Shown: positions 5,284 to 5,306 of the stretch, piece after piece
How the letters are laid out: each line of letters starts with the position of its first letter
Position numbering within the stretch: the stretch's first letter is position 1
DNA from: Bacteroidota bacterium
Lineage (GTDB): Bacteria; Bacteroidota; Bacteroidia; Bacteroidales; Paludibacteraceae
Length of the DNA stretch: 5,306 nucleotides
NCBI GenBank assembly: GCA_021804525.1
Contig: JAJZHJ010000127.1
Coordinates: 1-5,306, forward strand
Reading direction: 5' to 3'
Position numbers and translations under genes: made by a program
Notes under the pieces: generated by a model
What the model was told of the DNA's origin: nothing
What the model saw: only the letters and a program-made list of their open reading frames with translations
Databases searched by the model: none

Positions 5284-5306
5284 ATGTTTTATAAAAAAGA
5301 AGGGGT
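5284..5306 (+). CDS. 5' end of a downstream gene (partial)
   Basis: An ATG at 5284 opens a frame encoding MFYKKEG and continuing past the window edge. It is preceded by AGGAG (5271-5275) at 8-nt spacing, the best Shine-Dalgarno site in the window, which supports a real start. It lies 28 nt after the rpoN stop with no terminator between, suggesting the same transcript. Too little is present to name the product. The ATG at 5259 is rejected because its frame stops after 11 codons. Confidence 0.55.

Noticed and set aside
1..5306. CRISPR array, insertion sequence, tRNA or phage element
   Set aside because: No regularly spaced repeats, transposase motifs, cloverleaf-like sequence or attachment-site duplication were seen; the only repeat of note is the two-copy leader element.

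Overview
The window looks like a piece of an anaerobic Bacteroidota (probably Bacteroidales) chromosome. This rests on moderately AT-rich DNA, weak or absent Shine-Dalgarno sites before most genes, TAnnTTTG boxes of the Bacteroidota primary-sigma type, a Bacteroidota-style nucleoside kinase carrying TGS and ThrRS-like domains, and a Bacteroidota-like sigma-54. All complete genes lie on the + strand. The lineage is inferred from these features; no database search was done.

Region 1 (1-253): the last 26 codons of an unidentified gene, then an unusual leader of about 170 nt. The leader holds two tandem copies of one element (96-162 and 163-253). Each copy begins with ATGAAACGAG, and the third occurrence of ATGAAA is the start codon of the first full gene. 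The two copies differ at positions that change in a base-pair-preserving way, so they look like a structured, possibly switching, 5' UTR that occludes start codons.

Region 2 (254-1931): a compact three-gene operon. It encodes a MinD/Mrp-type ATPase with an inserted 2[4Fe-4S] ferredoxin segment, a small NifX/NifB-C-terminal-family protein related to the 'orange protein' (ORP) of sulfate reducers, and a small protein with an N-terminal zinc-ribbon-like half and a C-terminal 2[4Fe-4S] ferredoxin half. Together they resemble a stripped-down ORP-type metal-cluster assembly or redox module. A strong intrinsic terminator at 1961-1994 closes it.

Region 3 (1995-5255): a promoter-like box, then a nucleoside (uridine-type) kinase fused to ThrRS-like TGS and SAD-like domains, then rpoN (sigma-54). 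The two genes are about 50 nt apart with no terminator between them, so they are probably cotranscribed, perhaps with an extra promoter for rpoN. A further gene begins at 5284 behind a clear AGGAG site and runs off the window.

The most notable features are the tandem leader element with apparent covariation, and the closeness of an ORP-like module to rpoN, because ORP operons in Desulfovibrio are known to be sigma-54 dependent. No tRNA, rRNA, CRISPR array, insertion sequence or phage feature was seen.
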